Source: an uncultured Prevotellaceae bacterium
Lineage (GTDB): Bacteria > Bacteroidota > Bacteroidia > Bacteroidales > Bacteroidaceae
Length of the DNA stretch: 64,000 nt
NCBI GenBank assembly: GCA_946415365.1
Contig: CAMKSE010000019.1
Location: 29,946 to 93,945 of the forward strand
Reading direction: 5' to 3'
Notes under the pieces: generated by a model
Databases searched by the model: none
What the model was told of the DNA's origin: nothing
Seen by the model: only the letters and a program-made list of their open reading frames with translations
Shown: piece after piece, positions 16,981 to 26,574 of the stretch
Numbering within the stretch: the first letter of the stretch is position 1
Layout: the number at the start of each line of letters is the position of its first letter
Made by a program: the position numbers and the translations under genes

Positions 16981-17016
16981 ACTAGTCCCACTAGGCAAAC
17001 TAGTCCAACTAGAATA
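16981..17016. repeat. CTAG 9-bp tandem array, exactly 4 units
   Basis: ACTAGTCCC, ACTAGGCAA, ACTAGTCCA, ACTAGAATA are contiguous. The array begins one base after the AICAR transformylase stop codon and ends 10 bp before the next start. Confidence 0.9.
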
Positions 17017-17026
17017 ATAAGAATCA

Positions 17027-17218
17027 ATGGATGATTTTCAGCGCATACTTGAGAACGGCATCAACTTCGGACGAGGAGGTGACAAGCCAAGCGATTCTGG
17101 CAAGAAGGTGAAGACCAAGGCCAAGAAGAAGCAGTATATAACTGGTGCTCACGGTAGTGGCTCTGCCAAGCAGAAGGCCAAATACCGTGAGCAACGGGCT
17201 AACAGGCACAAGAAGTAA
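17027..17218 (+). CDS. Small basic protein, 63 aa, unknown function
   Basis: The N-terminal third is acidic/neutral (MDDFQRILENGINFGRGG); the rest is strongly basic and low in complexity (KKVKTKAKKKQY and AKQKAKYREQRANRHKK). It may be disordered and bind nucleic acid, but no domain is recognisable. It lies 47 bp after the AICAR transformylase gene on the same strand, so they are probably co-transcribed across the CTAG array. Clean start and stop plus operon context support it as real. Confidence 0.6.
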   Translation: MDDFQRILENGINFGRGGDKPSDSGKKVKTKAKKKQYITGAHGSGSAKQKAKYREQRANRHKK

Positions 17219-17221
17219 GAA

Positions 17222-19492
17222 TTATCTTACGACGAACGAGGCTTTCCTCAGACGTCCGAGGCTGCTGTCAGGACCAGCCATCACCTCAAACTCTCCTGGT
17301 TCCAATACATACTCCAAGTTGTAATTGTAGAAACTCAGCATATCTGGGGTAATACTGAACGTGACCTCACGGCTCTCTCCAGCCTTGAGGCGGATACGTT
17401 CAAAACCCTTCAACTCCTTCACAGGACGGCTGATGCTGGCGGCGACATCGTGGATATAGAGTTGCACCACCTCGTCGGCATCTCTCTCTCCAGAGTTCGT
17501 CACCTTGATAGTAGCTGTGATACTGCCGTCTGAAGCCATCTCGCTGCTGCTCAACACCAACTCACCGTATTCGAACGCGGTGTAGCTCAGTCCGTAGCCA
17601 AAGGGATAAAGCGGATCATTGCTGACGTCGAGGTAATTACTCTTGAATTTCTCGAATTTCTTCGTACCTTCTGTCACAGGCCGTCCCGTCGGCAGATGGT
17701 TGTAGTAAAGAGGCTCCTGTCCTGTGGTCCTCGGCATCGAGACGGTGAGCCTGCCGCTGGGCACCTTGTCACCAAAGAGCACATCGCAGATGGCATCCGA
17801 ACCTTCACTACCGCCAAACCACACGTTCAGGATGGCAGGCACATGCTCCGACTCCCATGTCAGCACCGTTGGGCGACCTGCATAGTTCAGCAACACCAGC
17901 GGCTTGCCAAGTTGCAGGAGTTCTCCTAACAATTCCCGCTGCACATCTGGCATTTCCAAGTTGCTACGACTGGCACACTCTCCAGTCATCTCCTGCTCCT
18001 CACCCATTGCACAGACGATGACATCCGCCTGTCGTGCTATGGCCAATGCCTCCTGCTTCATCTGTTCATCATCGCCTCTGGGAACATCACGGTAGAAAGC
18101 GCCATTCGCCTGAATATCAGCATCGCGACAGAAGTTACTGCCCTGTGCGTAGAACAGTTCTGCCCTACCCTGCAAGGCACGCTGCATGGCCTCACGGAGT
18201 GTACCAGACTGATAGGTAGCGGACACTGACCAGGTTCCAACGTTGTACTTGCAGTCTGCCAGGGGGCCAATCAATGCCACCTTCCCCTGCTTCTTCAGAG
18301 GGAGCACCTGGTCCTCGTTCTTCAGCAATACGAATGTCTCTGCCGCCAGATTCCTTGCTGCCTGACGATGTTCTAACGTATAAATCTCCCTGTCTCTCCG
18401 GGAGGGATCACAGTAACGATAAGGATCCTCAAAAAGGCCAAGTTTGTATTTCGCCTCCAGCATACGCCGACAAGCCCTGTCGATATCGGCCATCGACACC
18501 TTGCCCTCTTTCAGCGACTGCTCCAATGTCTTCGTATAAGCCTCTGCACACATATCCATATCCGTTCCTGCCAGCAGGGCCTGAACAGCACAAGCCTGCA
18601 GGTCGCCAACGCCATGACTTACCATCTCTGCAATAGCGCCATAGTCAGTCACCACAAAGCCGTCGAACTTCCATTGCTTGCGCAGCACTTCGTCAACCAA
18701 CCACTTGTTTGCCGTAGCAGGAATGTAGTCCACCACGTTGAACGAGGTCATCAGACTGCCTGCGCCAGCCTCCACAGCAGCCTTGTATGGTAGGAGATAC
18801 TGGTTGAACATCCTTATTCGGCTCATATCCACCGTGTTGTAGTCACGCCCAGCCTCAGCTCCGCCATAGAGGGCATAGTGCTTCACGCAAGCCATCAGTT
18901 CGTCAGTAGCAAAGTGTTGATTGTCAGTGCCCTGATAACCTCTCACCATCGCCTTGGCAATTTGACTGCCCAGGTAGGGGTCTTCACCGTTCCCCTCAGC
19001 GATACGGCCCCAACGGGCATCGAGAGCAATATCCACCATCGGACTATAGGTCCAGCAGATGCCATCGGCAGTAGCCTCCTTGGCAGCTATCCTGGCACTC
19101 TGTTCGATAGCAGGGATATCCCAACTGCACGACAAGGCCAGCGGAATCGGAAACACCGTCTCGTAGCCGTGTATCACGTCCAAACCGATAATCAGGGGAA
19201 TGCCCAGACGCGACTTGGTCACGGCGGCTTCCTGCAGTTCACGAATTTCCTTCACACCCTTCAGGTTCAGCACACCACCCAACTGTCCTTTGGCAATGGC
19301 CTCCATCATCGGACTGTTTTCAGACACTCCTGTCTGAATCGTTCCTGCCGGCAATAGATTCAGCTGTCCAATCTTCTCCTGCACAGTCATCCGTGCCATC
19401 AGTTCGTCCACAAACTCCTTCATCGGTTTCACTTGTGCACTGCTGCATAGCGCACAAATCATCGTCAACGTCACTAAGATTACCTTTTTCAT
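17222..19492 (-). CDS. bglX: Beta-glucosidase, glycoside hydrolase family 3
   Basis: This 756-aa protein starts MKKVILVTLTMICALCSSAQ, a signal peptide; the longer frame adds an unlikely N-terminus. The (beta/alpha)8 domain contains IPLIIGLDVIHGYETVFP, MACVKHYALYGG, and FDGFVVTDYGAIAEM, where the Asp of TDYG is the catalytic nucleophile. The C-terminal sandwich domain contains GEEQEMTGECASRSNLE with the likely acid/base Glu. A fibronectin type III-like domain closes the protein (DADEVVQLYIHD, PVKELKGFERI). Length is close to BglX. It removes terminal beta-linked glucose from oligosaccharides in the periplasm. A TPR histidine kinase lies 34 bp upstream. Confidence 0.93.
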   Translation of the reverse strand: MKKVILVTLTMICALCSSAQVKPMKEFVDELMARMTVQEKIGQLNLLPAGTIQTGVSENSPMMEAIAKGQLGGVLNLKGVKEIRELQEAAVTKSRLGIPLIIGLDVIHGYETVFPIPLALSCSWDIPAIEQSARIAAKEATADGICWTYSPMVDIALDARWGRIAEGNGEDPYLGSQIAKAMVRGYQGTDNQHFATDELMACVKHYALYGGAEAGRDYNTVDMSRIRMFNQYLLPYKAAVEAGAGSLMTSFNVVDYIPATANKWLVDEVLRKQWKFDGFVVTDYGAIAEMVSHGVGDLQACAVQALLAGTDMDMCAEAYTKTLEQSLKEGKVSMADIDRACRRMLEAKYKLGLFEDPYRYCDPSRRDREIYTLEHRQAARNLAAETFVLLKNEDQVLPLKKQGKVALIGPLADCKYNVGTWSVSATYQSGTLREAMQRALQGRAELFYAQGSNFCRDADIQANGAFYRDVPRGDDEQMKQEALAIARQADVIVCAMGEEQEMTGECASRSNLEMPDVQRELLGELLQLGKPLVLLNYAGRPTVLTWESEHVPAILNVWFGGSEGSDAICDVLFGDKVPSGRLTVSMPRTTGQEPLYYNHLPTGRPVTEGTKKFEKFKSNYLDVSNDPLYPFGYGLSYTAFEYGELVLSSSEMASDGSITATIKVTNSGERDADEVVQLYIHDVAASISRPVKELKGFERIRLKAGESREVTFSITPDMLSFYNYNLEYVLEPGEFEVMAGPDSSLGRLRKASFVVR

Positions 19493-19526
19493 AAAGCTAT
19501 TTATAAAGGGCAGGAGTCGCGTACAA

Positions 19527-21344
19527 TTAATCATTTCTTCCCAAAGGAAGGGAAACCACAAAGCGACAGCCTGCTGAATAGTCGGGATCGAGTGCCACCT
19601 CACCACCCAAGGTACTTATCAGACGACGGCAGATGGGAAGCCCCAACCCGATACCTTCCTTGAAGTCATCAACCTTGGAGAAGGTTTCAAAGATGCGCTC
19701 ACGGTCTTCCTCCTTGATTCCAACGCCAGTATCTGTGACACAGAACAGGATACTGGCGTCTTTCTTTACAATCGATAACTCCACATAGCCTTTATCCGTG
19801 AACTTCACGGCATTGTCTAACAGATGGTGCAGAGCCACATTCAGACGATAGGCATTGGTACGGATTGTGAAATCATCGTCAACATCAGAGGTAAAGCGCA
19901 GTTCGACGCCCTTGTTGTTCTCGTCCTCGAAACCTTGTAGGGCAGTGCGTCCCAACTCATTGCACAGCACATCTTTCTTTTCCAAATCAGACACCGTGCT
20001 CTCACTCTCGCTCATCGACAACTCAAGCATCTCGTTGATGGTGGTGGTTATCAGATTCACATTACTCGATATGCGCTGCTGCATATCCTGTTTTTCCTCA
20101 TCACTTAGTTCGAAATCAGGATTGCACAGCACCTGAGAGAATCCCGATACGGCATTCAGAGGCGTTCGTATCTCATGGCTCATGCTCTGGATAAATGTGG
20201 ATTTCATACGGTCAGACTCCTCTGCTCTGACGAGTGCTTTCTTCAACTCTTCGTTCTGAGCCCTGATTTTCATCAGCAGGCGGCGACGCCCCATGATGTA
20301 AACAAACAAGAAGAGCGCCGTCAATCCTATCAGCCAGTTCCACAGCCGATTGGCAAGGCTCCTGTTTGTGGCAGCCTCCTCACGGGAGCGCATCAGACTG
20401 GTCTCCGCCGCCAGCTGATTGAAGTTGGCATCCTGAATGAGACCGTAAATGGAGTCCATCTCGACATAGCGGCGCTTCACGGCCTCAAACCCTTGTTCGA
20501 GATTGCCCTGCAAGGCATAGATGCGGATGACGGCCAGGGCACTGTCGACGGCCAGACTGCCTTGATGCACCTTATCCATTGCAGAATCGTAGTCCTTGTC
20601 AAAAGCGAGTCGGGCCACCTCCAGGATGTTATCATACCGGCGATTGAACTCCCGTATACCCTTATTCTTCAAATCCAGATACTGCTGGTAGACCTGGGAG
20701 AACTGCTGCGCGTCGCCTATAATAAAATAAAGGTAAGCCTTCATGGCCAGCGACTGGGAGAGATAGTCGATGTTCTGCAACTCCTTGGAGGTCGATATTG
20801 ACTTTTCAATCCACTCGAGTGCCTTCTGCGGATCTTTCAGGCAGAGCATCTCCGCCAAGTACAGATAGACACGCATCGTGAACTTCACGTCGCGGTCGCC
20901 CACTTCCTCCAGAGCCTGCATGAAATATCTCTCTGCGCGACTCTTGTTGTGACTGTTACTATAGATGTCGCCATACAGACCTGTAGCCAGATAATAATAG
21001 TCGCTGGCACCGTCTTCCCTGACCTCATGGTCCAATGTCTCTGCAAAGTGGATGGCACGATAGAACTGGTTATGCCTTAGCGCATAAAAGCCCTTGTTGC
21101 TCAACAGCTTGTAATAGAGCATCATATAGCCTTTCTCATGCAGGTCCTTGCTGTATTCCTCGGCAAAACTGTAGAAGTCGTCGGGCGAACCATTCACGAA
21201 AAGATGACGGAACTTATCATACATCTCCCTGTCCTCACCAGTCAAGTCTGCAACAGTCTTGTCTGCGTAAGCAGTCATAGTGTTGAATGTTAAAACAACT
21301 GCAACAAACAACAACTTACTATAAAGAAAAGGTCTTTTATCCAT
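19527..21344 (-). CDS. TPR-containing sensor histidine kinase
   Basis: This 605-aa protein has a signal peptide, a periplasmic region of TPR-like helices (about residues 30-320), and one membrane segment near 333-352 (LIGLTALFLFVYIMG). After a coiled-coil linker come the HisKA H-box SMSHEIRTPLNAVSGFS and an HATPase domain with N-box HHLLDNAVKFTDKG, G1 box DTGVGIKEEDRERIFE and G2 box GIGLGLPICRR. There is no receiver domain, so a separate response regulator is needed; none is next to it. It may be co-transcribed with the GH3 gene. The signal sensed is unknown. Confidence 0.9.
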   Translation of the reverse strand: MDKRPFLYSKLLFVAVVLTFNTMTAYADKTVADLTGEDREMYDKFRHLFVNGSPDDFYSFAEEYSKDLHEKGYMMLYYKLLSNKGFYALRHNQFYRAIHFAETLDHEVREDGASDYYYLATGLYGDIYSNSHNKSRAERYFMQALEEVGDRDVKFTMRVYLYLAEMLCLKDPQKALEWIEKSISTSKELQNIDYLSQSLAMKAYLYFIIGDAQQFSQVYQQYLDLKNKGIREFNRRYDNILEVARLAFDKDYDSAMDKVHQGSLAVDSALAVIRIYALQGNLEQGFEAVKRRYVEMDSIYGLIQDANFNQLAAETSLMRSREEAATNRSLANRLWNWLIGLTALFLFVYIMGRRRLLMKIRAQNEELKKALVRAEESDRMKSTFIQSMSHEIRTPLNAVSGFSQVLCNPDFELSDEEKQDMQQRISSNVNLITTTINEMLELSMSESESTVSDLEKKDVLCNELGRTALQGFEDENNKGVELRFTSDVDDDFTIRTNAYRLNVALHHLLDNAVKFTDKGYVELSIVKKDASILFCVTDTGVGIKEEDRERIFETFSKVDDFKEGIGLGLPICRRLISTLGGEVALDPDYSAGCRFVVSLPLGRND

Positions 21345-21464
21345 AAAAAAGTTTCCAAATTTAGAAAAAAAACACTAATCCTGCAACAAAACGACGACAG
21401 AATTAACACATATTATACAATTTCCTCCATCTAATCCGTCTTTTGACGGGATTATGGCCAACTA

Positions 21465-21504
21465 CAAAAACCCTCGGCTACCTCATTATATTGGGCGCCG
21501 AGGG
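21465..21504 (-). terminator. Rho-independent terminator of the MacAB-TolC-like operon
   Basis: An 8-bp perfect GC-rich stem (21471-21478 with 21497-21504) is followed on the minus strand by TTTTTG. It lies 36 bp after the TolC stop codon. Confidence 0.8.
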
Positions 21505-21539
21505 CAATTACATGTACCCCTTTTCAAGGTGTTGTATCC

Positions 21540-22871
21540 TCAGAATGTCAGTTCGTGTCCTCTGTAGAACGCTATGAGCGCCTGCTGATAGAGGTTCTCG
21601 TAACGGGCCTGCACAAGGTCGGACTCCGACTTCAGGTAGTTGTTCTTCGACTCGTTGAACTCGGTGATGGTAGCCTTGCCGTTCTCGTACTTGGCCTGCA
21701 TCAGCTGAAAGGCATCCTTTGTGCTCTGTAGGGCCTCCTCGCTTGACTTCTCTTTCGTCTGGGCGTTCAGGGCATTGTAGTACACCTGCTGGATTTCCTT
21801 GTAGAGTGTCTTCTTCGTGTTTTCGAGTTGCAACTGCCGGTTCTCCTGGTCGATGCGGGCGCTGCGGATGTTGTTGCGCGTCCTGAAGCGGTTGAAGATG
21901 GGCACGTTGAGGTTCAGTCCGATATACTGCGAAAAGTTGTTTCTCAGCTGGGTGCCGAAGGCATCGGAGTCAAAGCCGGAGGTCGTGTAATAGTTGGTGT
22001 TAAGGCCTCCACTCAGTGAGAGTGTAGGATAGTTGGCGGCCTTTGCTATCTTGATGCTATGTTCAGAGCCTTTGAGCTTCAGCTGCTGGGAGAGGATCTC
22101 TGGCTTTATGCCGAGAGCCTCAGCGTATATGGCGTCGGGAGTGAGACCAGATATTGCGGACAGTTCGGAAAATCCGGAAATATCAGGACGGACGATAGAG
22201 AAGCCATCTGGCGTAGGGAGTTCGAGAAGCTGCGTAAGGGTGAGGATGGCCAGACGGGTATTGTTGTCTGCCTGGGTAGCTGTCAGACGGCTGTTGGCGA
22301 GTGTTGCCTTCTGCTGCGAGAGTTCTGCCTCAGCAGCTTTGCCGTTCTTGACAAAGGCTTGCAGACGCTCTACCTGTGCAGAATCAATCTCAATCTGACG
22401 ATGTGCCACTTCAGCAATCTCCATATCGTATAGAATCTGAACGTAGGCCTCAGCTACCTTCATACGGATATCATCCTTCGCCTTCTCCAGGTCGGCGGTG
22501 GCAGCCTCGAGGTTCAGCTGGTCCAACTTGATCTGGTTGGGAATCTCGAACCCCGTGAAGAGCGGCACACTGGTACCAAGCGAAAATGAGGTAGACGAGG
22601 TGTTGGTATTCGAATAGGTGTTCGCTGCTGTTAGACCACGTCCGAAAGAGAAGTTCTGACCAACGCTACCACTAAGGTCCGGCAGACGGGAGTTTTTGGC
22701 TGTCGAGAGCTGAAGCTCATCTTTGCGACACTGGTTCTCCTGCTGCTTGATGCTGATATTATGCTCTACGGCATAGTCGCAGCACTCACGCAGGCTCCAC
22801 TGCTTTGTTTCTGCTGATAGGTCTAGCCTGACTAGTACTACTAGTATTACTAGAATAGAAACCTTCTTCAT
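21540..22871 (-). CDS. TolC family outer-membrane protein of the ABC exporter
   Basis: This 443-aa protein starts MKKVSILVILVVLV and has a signal peptide ending LSA-ET, then WSLRECCDYAVEHNISI, the usual first helix. It has the GQNFSFGRG loop common in Bacteroidetes TolCs, and a second repeat with TITEFNESKNNYLKSESDLVQARYENLY-type heptads. Its signal-peptide core is encoded by the CTAG array at 22823-22858. It is the last gene of a five-gene operon with ABC ATPase, two FtsX-type permeases and an adaptor; its start overlaps the adaptor stop region. Confidence 0.9.
   Translation of the reverse strand: MKKVSILVILVVLVRLDLSAETKQWSLRECCDYAVEHNISIKQQENQCRKDELQLSTAKNSRLPDLSGSVGQNFSFGRGLTAANTYSNTNTSSTSFSLGTSVPLFTGFEIPNQIKLDQLNLEAATADLEKAKDDIRMKVAEAYVQILYDMEIAEVAHRQIEIDSAQVERLQAFVKNGKAAEAELSQQKATLANSRLTATQADNNTRLAILTLTQLLELPTPDGFSIVRPDISGFSELSAISGLTPDAIYAEALGIKPEILSQQLKLKGSEHSIKIAKAANYPTLSLSGGLNTNYYTTSGFDSDAFGTQLRNNFSQYIGLNLNVPIFNRFRTRNNIRSARIDQENRQLQLENTKKTLYKEIQQVYYNALNAQTKEKSSEEALQSTKDAFQLMQAKYENGKATITEFNESKNNYLKSESDLVQARYENLYQQALIAFYRGHELTF
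22823..22858 (-). repeat. CTAG 9-bp array, 4 units, encoding a signal peptide core
   Basis: CTAGCCTGA, CTAGTACTA, CTAGTATTA, CTAGAATAG on the plus strand. On the minus strand the period is three codons and yields the hydrophobic run ILVILVVLVRL of the TolC signal peptide. Confidence 0.9.
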
Positions 22872-22873
22872 AA

Positions 22874-23986
22874 TCACTTGTCGTTATCGTCTGTAATAAT
22901 CTCTGGACCACGAACCTTATCCTTCGCGGTGAGACCTTTCTTAATCTCGATGTTCACACCGTCAGAGAGGCCTGTCTCAACGTAAGTGCGATCATAGGTC
23001 TTGTTCTTGCCATCGCCCTTGATGACATAGACAAAGGTGGAGTCGCCGCTGAACTCGATAGCACTCTCAGGTACGGCGAGCACCTTATCAGCTCTGGCCA
23101 GCACAATCTCGGCATTGGCACTATAGCCGGCACGGATCTTGCCACCCTCCGTGAGTTTTACAGCAGCCTTGATCTCAAACTGGTTGGTACCATTGCTCTC
23201 CACAGCCTTTGGTGATACATACTCAAGGGCAGCATCAAACTTCAGGTCCTGCAGGGCACCGATGGTAATCTTCATATTCATACCGTTAACCAGCTGTCCC
23301 ACCTCCGTCTCATCGATGTTACCACGGAAAATCAGATTGTTCATATTAGCTACCGAAGCGATTGTGGTACCCTCGTTCATGGTGTTAACCTGGATAACTG
23401 AGTAACCTACCTTTACAGGTATGTCGAGGATTACGCCACTGATGGTAGAGCGGATAAGTGTAGACGACGCCTTGGCATTAGCCTTCGAGAAGCCATCTCT
23501 TACTACCTGCAGAGCATCCTCGGCAGCCACTTTTTCATGCTTAGCCTGAGCCAAAGATACCTTTATCTTGTCAAACTCATCAGCACTAACAAGTTTCTGA
23601 TTAAACAGGTTCTGCTCACGCTCAAAGTCGGTCTGGGCCTGCTTCAGGTTAATCTCAGCCAGACGTACACGCATCTCTGCACTCGAGAGCTGTCCCATCT
23701 CAGGCACTACCTTTACCTTTGCTATCACATCACCAGCATTCACATAGTCGCCTGGCTCCTTGTAAAGTTCAGATATGATACCAGAAATCTGCGGTTTGAT
23801 GTTTACCTCGTTGCGGGGTTCAATCTTACCTGTAATAATGGTGGTTTTCTGGATACTGTCCAACTTGGGAGTAAACTCGTTGTAAACCACTTCTTTGGGT
23901 TGGCTCTTCTGCCACAGGAACACGAATGTTCCGATGAAAATCAGCGCTACGATAGCGGCGATAATCAGTTTTGAATAACGTTTCAT
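22874..23986 (-). CDS. MacA-like periplasmic adaptor (HlyD/MFP family)
   Basis: This 370-aa protein has one N-terminal membrane anchor (residues 8-24, IIAAIVALIFIGTFVFLW). A lipoyl-type domain follows (VNIKPQISGIISELYKEPGDYVNAGD), then a coiled-coil hairpin (about 95-170) and STLIRSTISGVILDIPVKVGYSV. It ends with beta-barrel and membrane-proximal domains. It lacks a lipobox, unlike the RND adaptor at 13.4 kb. It should connect the FtsX-type permeases to TolC. An AT-rich gap of about 80 bp with a CTAG array separates it from the upstream permease. Confidence 0.9.
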   Translation of the reverse strand: MKRYSKLIIAAIVALIFIGTFVFLWQKSQPKEVVYNEFTPKLDSIQKTTIITGKIEPRNEVNIKPQISGIISELYKEPGDYVNAGDVIAKVKVVPEMGQLSSAEMRVRLAEINLKQAQTDFEREQNLFNQKLVSADEFDKIKVSLAQAKHEKVAAEDALQVVRDGFSKANAKASSTLIRSTISGVILDIPVKVGYSVIQVNTMNEGTTIASVANMNNLIFRGNIDETEVGQLVNGMNMKITIGALQDLKFDAALEYVSPKAVESNGTNQFEIKAAVKLTEGGKIRAGYSANAEIVLARADKVLAVPESAIEFSGDSTFVYVIKGDGKNKTYDRTYVETGLSDGVNIEIKKGLTAKDKVRGPEIITDDNDK

Positions 23987-24021
23987 AATTATACTGTTTT
24001 TTTATTTATTTCTATTTTTGT

Positions 24022-24060
24022 CTAGTTGGACTAGTTGAACTAGTCTGACTAGTATACTAG
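24022..24060. repeat. CTAG 9-bp tandem array, 4 units plus remnant
   Basis: CTAGTTGGA, CTAGTTGAA, CTAGTCTGA, CTAGTATAC then CTAG/TAG. It lies 5 bp beyond the stop codon of the permease gene, in the junction to the adaptor gene. Confidence 0.9.
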
Positions 24061-24064
24061 TTTT

Positions 24065-25309
24065 TTACTCGTCGCGCATGGCGTCTACGGGTTTGATACT
24101 CATCGCTCTGGCTGCTGGGGCAAGGCCTGCCAGCACACCTAACGAGCTCACCACAAAGGCACAGAAGATAGCTGTCCAAAAGCCTACCTGGAAATGCGTC
24201 TGTACAATACCATCCTCTGTATTGGCCATCTCCAACATCTGCAGGATCATCACAGCGAAGAGGATGCCACTCATACCAGCCACCAGTGTCAGAACGATAC
24301 TCTCTGAGATAATCTGCGACAGGATCATCTTGGGTGTGGCGCCGATAGCACGACGGATACCAATCTCAGTGGTGCGTTCCTTGACGGTCACCATCATGAT
24401 GTTAGACACACCGATAGCACCAGCCAAGAGGGTTCCCAAGCCTACTAACCAGATAAGGATATTCACGCCCTTAAACAGATTGTTAATCATCTGGAACATC
24501 AGCTCGGTATTGAATACAAACACACCTTGCTCGTCGGTAGGATCGATATAGTGAGCTCTGGCGACAGTCTCACGAATACGAGGGGTAATCTTGCTCATCA
24601 GCACTCCTTGACGACCTGTAGCAACAATGACATCAACCGCATTACCACGGTTAAAAGCAGCCTGCATCATGGTGATGGGAATGGTGATGCGCTCTTCAGA
24701 GCGGCCACCAATGGAGATGTTGCCAGTGCTATAGTCTACGCCCACCACCTCGTAATAGGTAGAATCCACACGGATTTTCTTGCCACAAGGATCGCCACCT
24801 TCCTTAAACAGGTCTTTGTATATCTTCTTGCCAATCACACACACCTTGCGATGTTCCTTAATGTCCATCTCGTTGATGAAGCGTCCGTAGTACATCTTTG
24901 GTGTAATAATATGCACGATATCAGGCACGGCACCCTGCATATTGGGGGTTGTCTTTTGGTCGCCGTAATAGGCTGTCGAACCACGTCCCATCAGGATTGG
25001 CGCCACAGCATTCAATTCAGGCACCTGCTGCTTCAAGCGCTGCACATCCTTATACTCCATATACCAACGACGCCCCTTGCGGAATCCCTTATAAGGTTTA
25101 GAGGTCTGGTCGGCACCAACGATAACGGTATTCTGTGCAAAGCCATCGAAATTGCTGTACAGCTCCTCTTTCATGCCTTTTCCACCACCCATCAGGGCCA
25201 CAAGCATAAACACGCCCCAGAACACACCGAACCCAGTGAGGAACGAGCGCGACTTGTTGCGCGTCAGCGTGTCGATGATTTCTCTGTATGAATCTATATC
25301 TATTCTCAT
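24065..25309 (-). CDS. MacB-like FtsX-type ABC permease (second)
   Basis: This 414-aa protein starts MRIDIDSYREIIDTLTRNKSR. It has four membrane segments: one near residue 25, a large periplasmic MacB_PCD domain (about 45-270), and three more in the FtsX domain. The FtsX signature VGVSNIMMVTVKERTTEIGIRRAIGATPK-type block is present (IGVSNIMMV, then IGIRRAIGATP). It has no ATPase domain, unlike E. coli MacB. It follows a paralogous permease directly, so the transporter is probably a heterodimer with the shared ATPase. Function is mechanotransmission-type export with MacA and TolC; substrate unknown. Confidence 0.9.
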   Translation of the reverse strand: MRIDIDSYREIIDTLTRNKSRSFLTGFGVFWGVFMLVALMGGGKGMKEELYSNFDGFAQNTVIVGADQTSKPYKGFRKGRRWYMEYKDVQRLKQQVPELNAVAPILMGRGSTAYYGDQKTTPNMQGAVPDIVHIITPKMYYGRFINEMDIKEHRKVCVIGKKIYKDLFKEGGDPCGKKIRVDSTYYEVVGVDYSTGNISIGGRSEERITIPITMMQAAFNRGNAVDVIVATGRQGVLMSKITPRIRETVARAHYIDPTDEQGVFVFNTELMFQMINNLFKGVNILIWLVGLGTLLAGAIGVSNIMMVTVKERTTEIGIRRAIGATPKMILSQIISESIVLTLVAGMSGILFAVMILQMLEMANTEDGIVQTHFQVGFWTAIFCAFVVSSLGVLAGLAPAARAMSIKPVDAMRDE

Positions 25310-25314
25310 AATCT

Positions 25315-26571
25315 TCAATCTGCTCTTAGGGCCTCGATGGGGCGGATTCTACTTGCTTTATAGGCAGGGATAAGTCCTGCGATGGTACCTGCTATCACCA
25401 TCACCATTGTAGCCTCGATACACACATCCAGTCCTACGGTTGGGTTTACAAACAGGGTTATCTTCTCCACACCCAGGTCTGTTACCTCATGGCCCAATGT
25501 GGCATCCATATACTCATTGGCAAAAATACCACACAGCATACCTACGTAGCCAAACAGGGTGGTGATAATCACACTCTCCGTAATAATCAGTCGCAGGATG
25601 CTCCAAGGCTTGGCACCAATGGCCTTACGGATACCAAACTCGTGGGTGCGCTCCTTAACGGTGATAAGCATGATATTGCTGACACCTACAATACCAGAGA
25701 GCAATGTAAAGAGTCCGATTACCCAGAGGAATGTGTGGATGATGGCGATACCATCGTTCATCTGCAGGCTCTGTGTATAGTTGTTCCATATCCAGATACC
25801 TCGCTCATCCTCAGGATGGATCTGGTGGTTGGCGTTCAGACGACGACGATAGTCTTTTTCGAAATCATTGTTAGCTTTCTCCGTATTCAGTCCGTGGAAG
25901 GTAAACTCGATACTACCTATACTGGGCGTATTGGCACCATAGATACTCTTGATAACTGAGTAAGACGAATAGGCATTACCTTCGCCTTCACCACGACTCT
26001 TGTAGATACCCACTACCTTGAACGAGAGATTGCCCACCTTCACGAACTTACCCAACAGCGTCTTGTAGTCCTTGGGTTGCAGTTCCTTAGCCTGACGGTC
26101 ATTCAGCACCAACACCTTACGACGCTCTTTCTGGTCGATATCGTTGATGAATCGTCCACAGATCAGATGTTCTTTGACAATCTGGGTATGGACAGGATAC
26201 ACGCCTGCTATCTGCATGTTCATGTATTGCTCGCCATTGCTGACGGTAGTACTATAGTAGTAGCATGCTCCCACTTCGTCAACATTCTCATTGAACTCAG
26301 CATCTGTAGCGTCCAGGTCTTTGCTGTTCAGTCGTATATAGCGTCCCTCCTTTAAACCCTTGTAAGCTTTCGAAGTCATACCCTCGTACACCTCCATCGA
26401 GTTGGTCAGGAAGTCGCTGCTCATCTTCATAGTGGCATTGATGAGTCCGTTGCCAGCACCCAACAGCACGATGATCATAAAGATGCCCCACGCCACAGCA
26501 AAGCCTGTGAGTGTCGTACGGAGTTTATTCCGTCGTGCCGTCTGCCATATTTCTGTTAAGATATCGTGCAT
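25315..26571 (-). CDS. MacB-like FtsX-type ABC permease (first)
   Basis: This 418-aa protein has the same plan as its neighbour: MHDILTEIWQTARRNKLRTTLTG at the N-terminus, one membrane segment, a periplasmic MacB_PCD domain, and a C-terminal FtsX domain with VGVSNIMLITVKERTHEFGIR in two adjoining blocks and IGAKPWSILRLI. The two permeases are clearly paralogous but divergent. Spacing is 3 bp to the ATPase gene and about 5 bp to the second permease, so translation is probably coupled. Confidence 0.9.
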   Translation of the reverse strand: MHDILTEIWQTARRNKLRTTLTGFAVAWGIFMIIVLLGAGNGLINATMKMSSDFLTNSMEVYEGMTSKAYKGLKEGRYIRLNSKDLDATDAEFNENVDEVGACYYYSTTVSNGEQYMNMQIAGVYPVHTQIVKEHLICGRFINDIDQKERRKVLVLNDRQAKELQPKDYKTLLGKFVKVGNLSFKVVGIYKSRGEGEGNAYSSYSVIKSIYGANTPSIGSIEFTFHGLNTEKANNDFEKDYRRRLNANHQIHPEDERGIWIWNNYTQSLQMNDGIAIIHTFLWVIGLFTLLSGIVGVSNIMLITVKERTHEFGIRKAIGAKPWSILRLIITESVIITTLFGYVGMLCGIFANEYMDATLGHEVTDLGVEKITLFVNPTVGLDVCIEATMVMVIAGTIAGLIPAYKASRIRPIEALRAD

Positions 26572-26574
26572 AGC

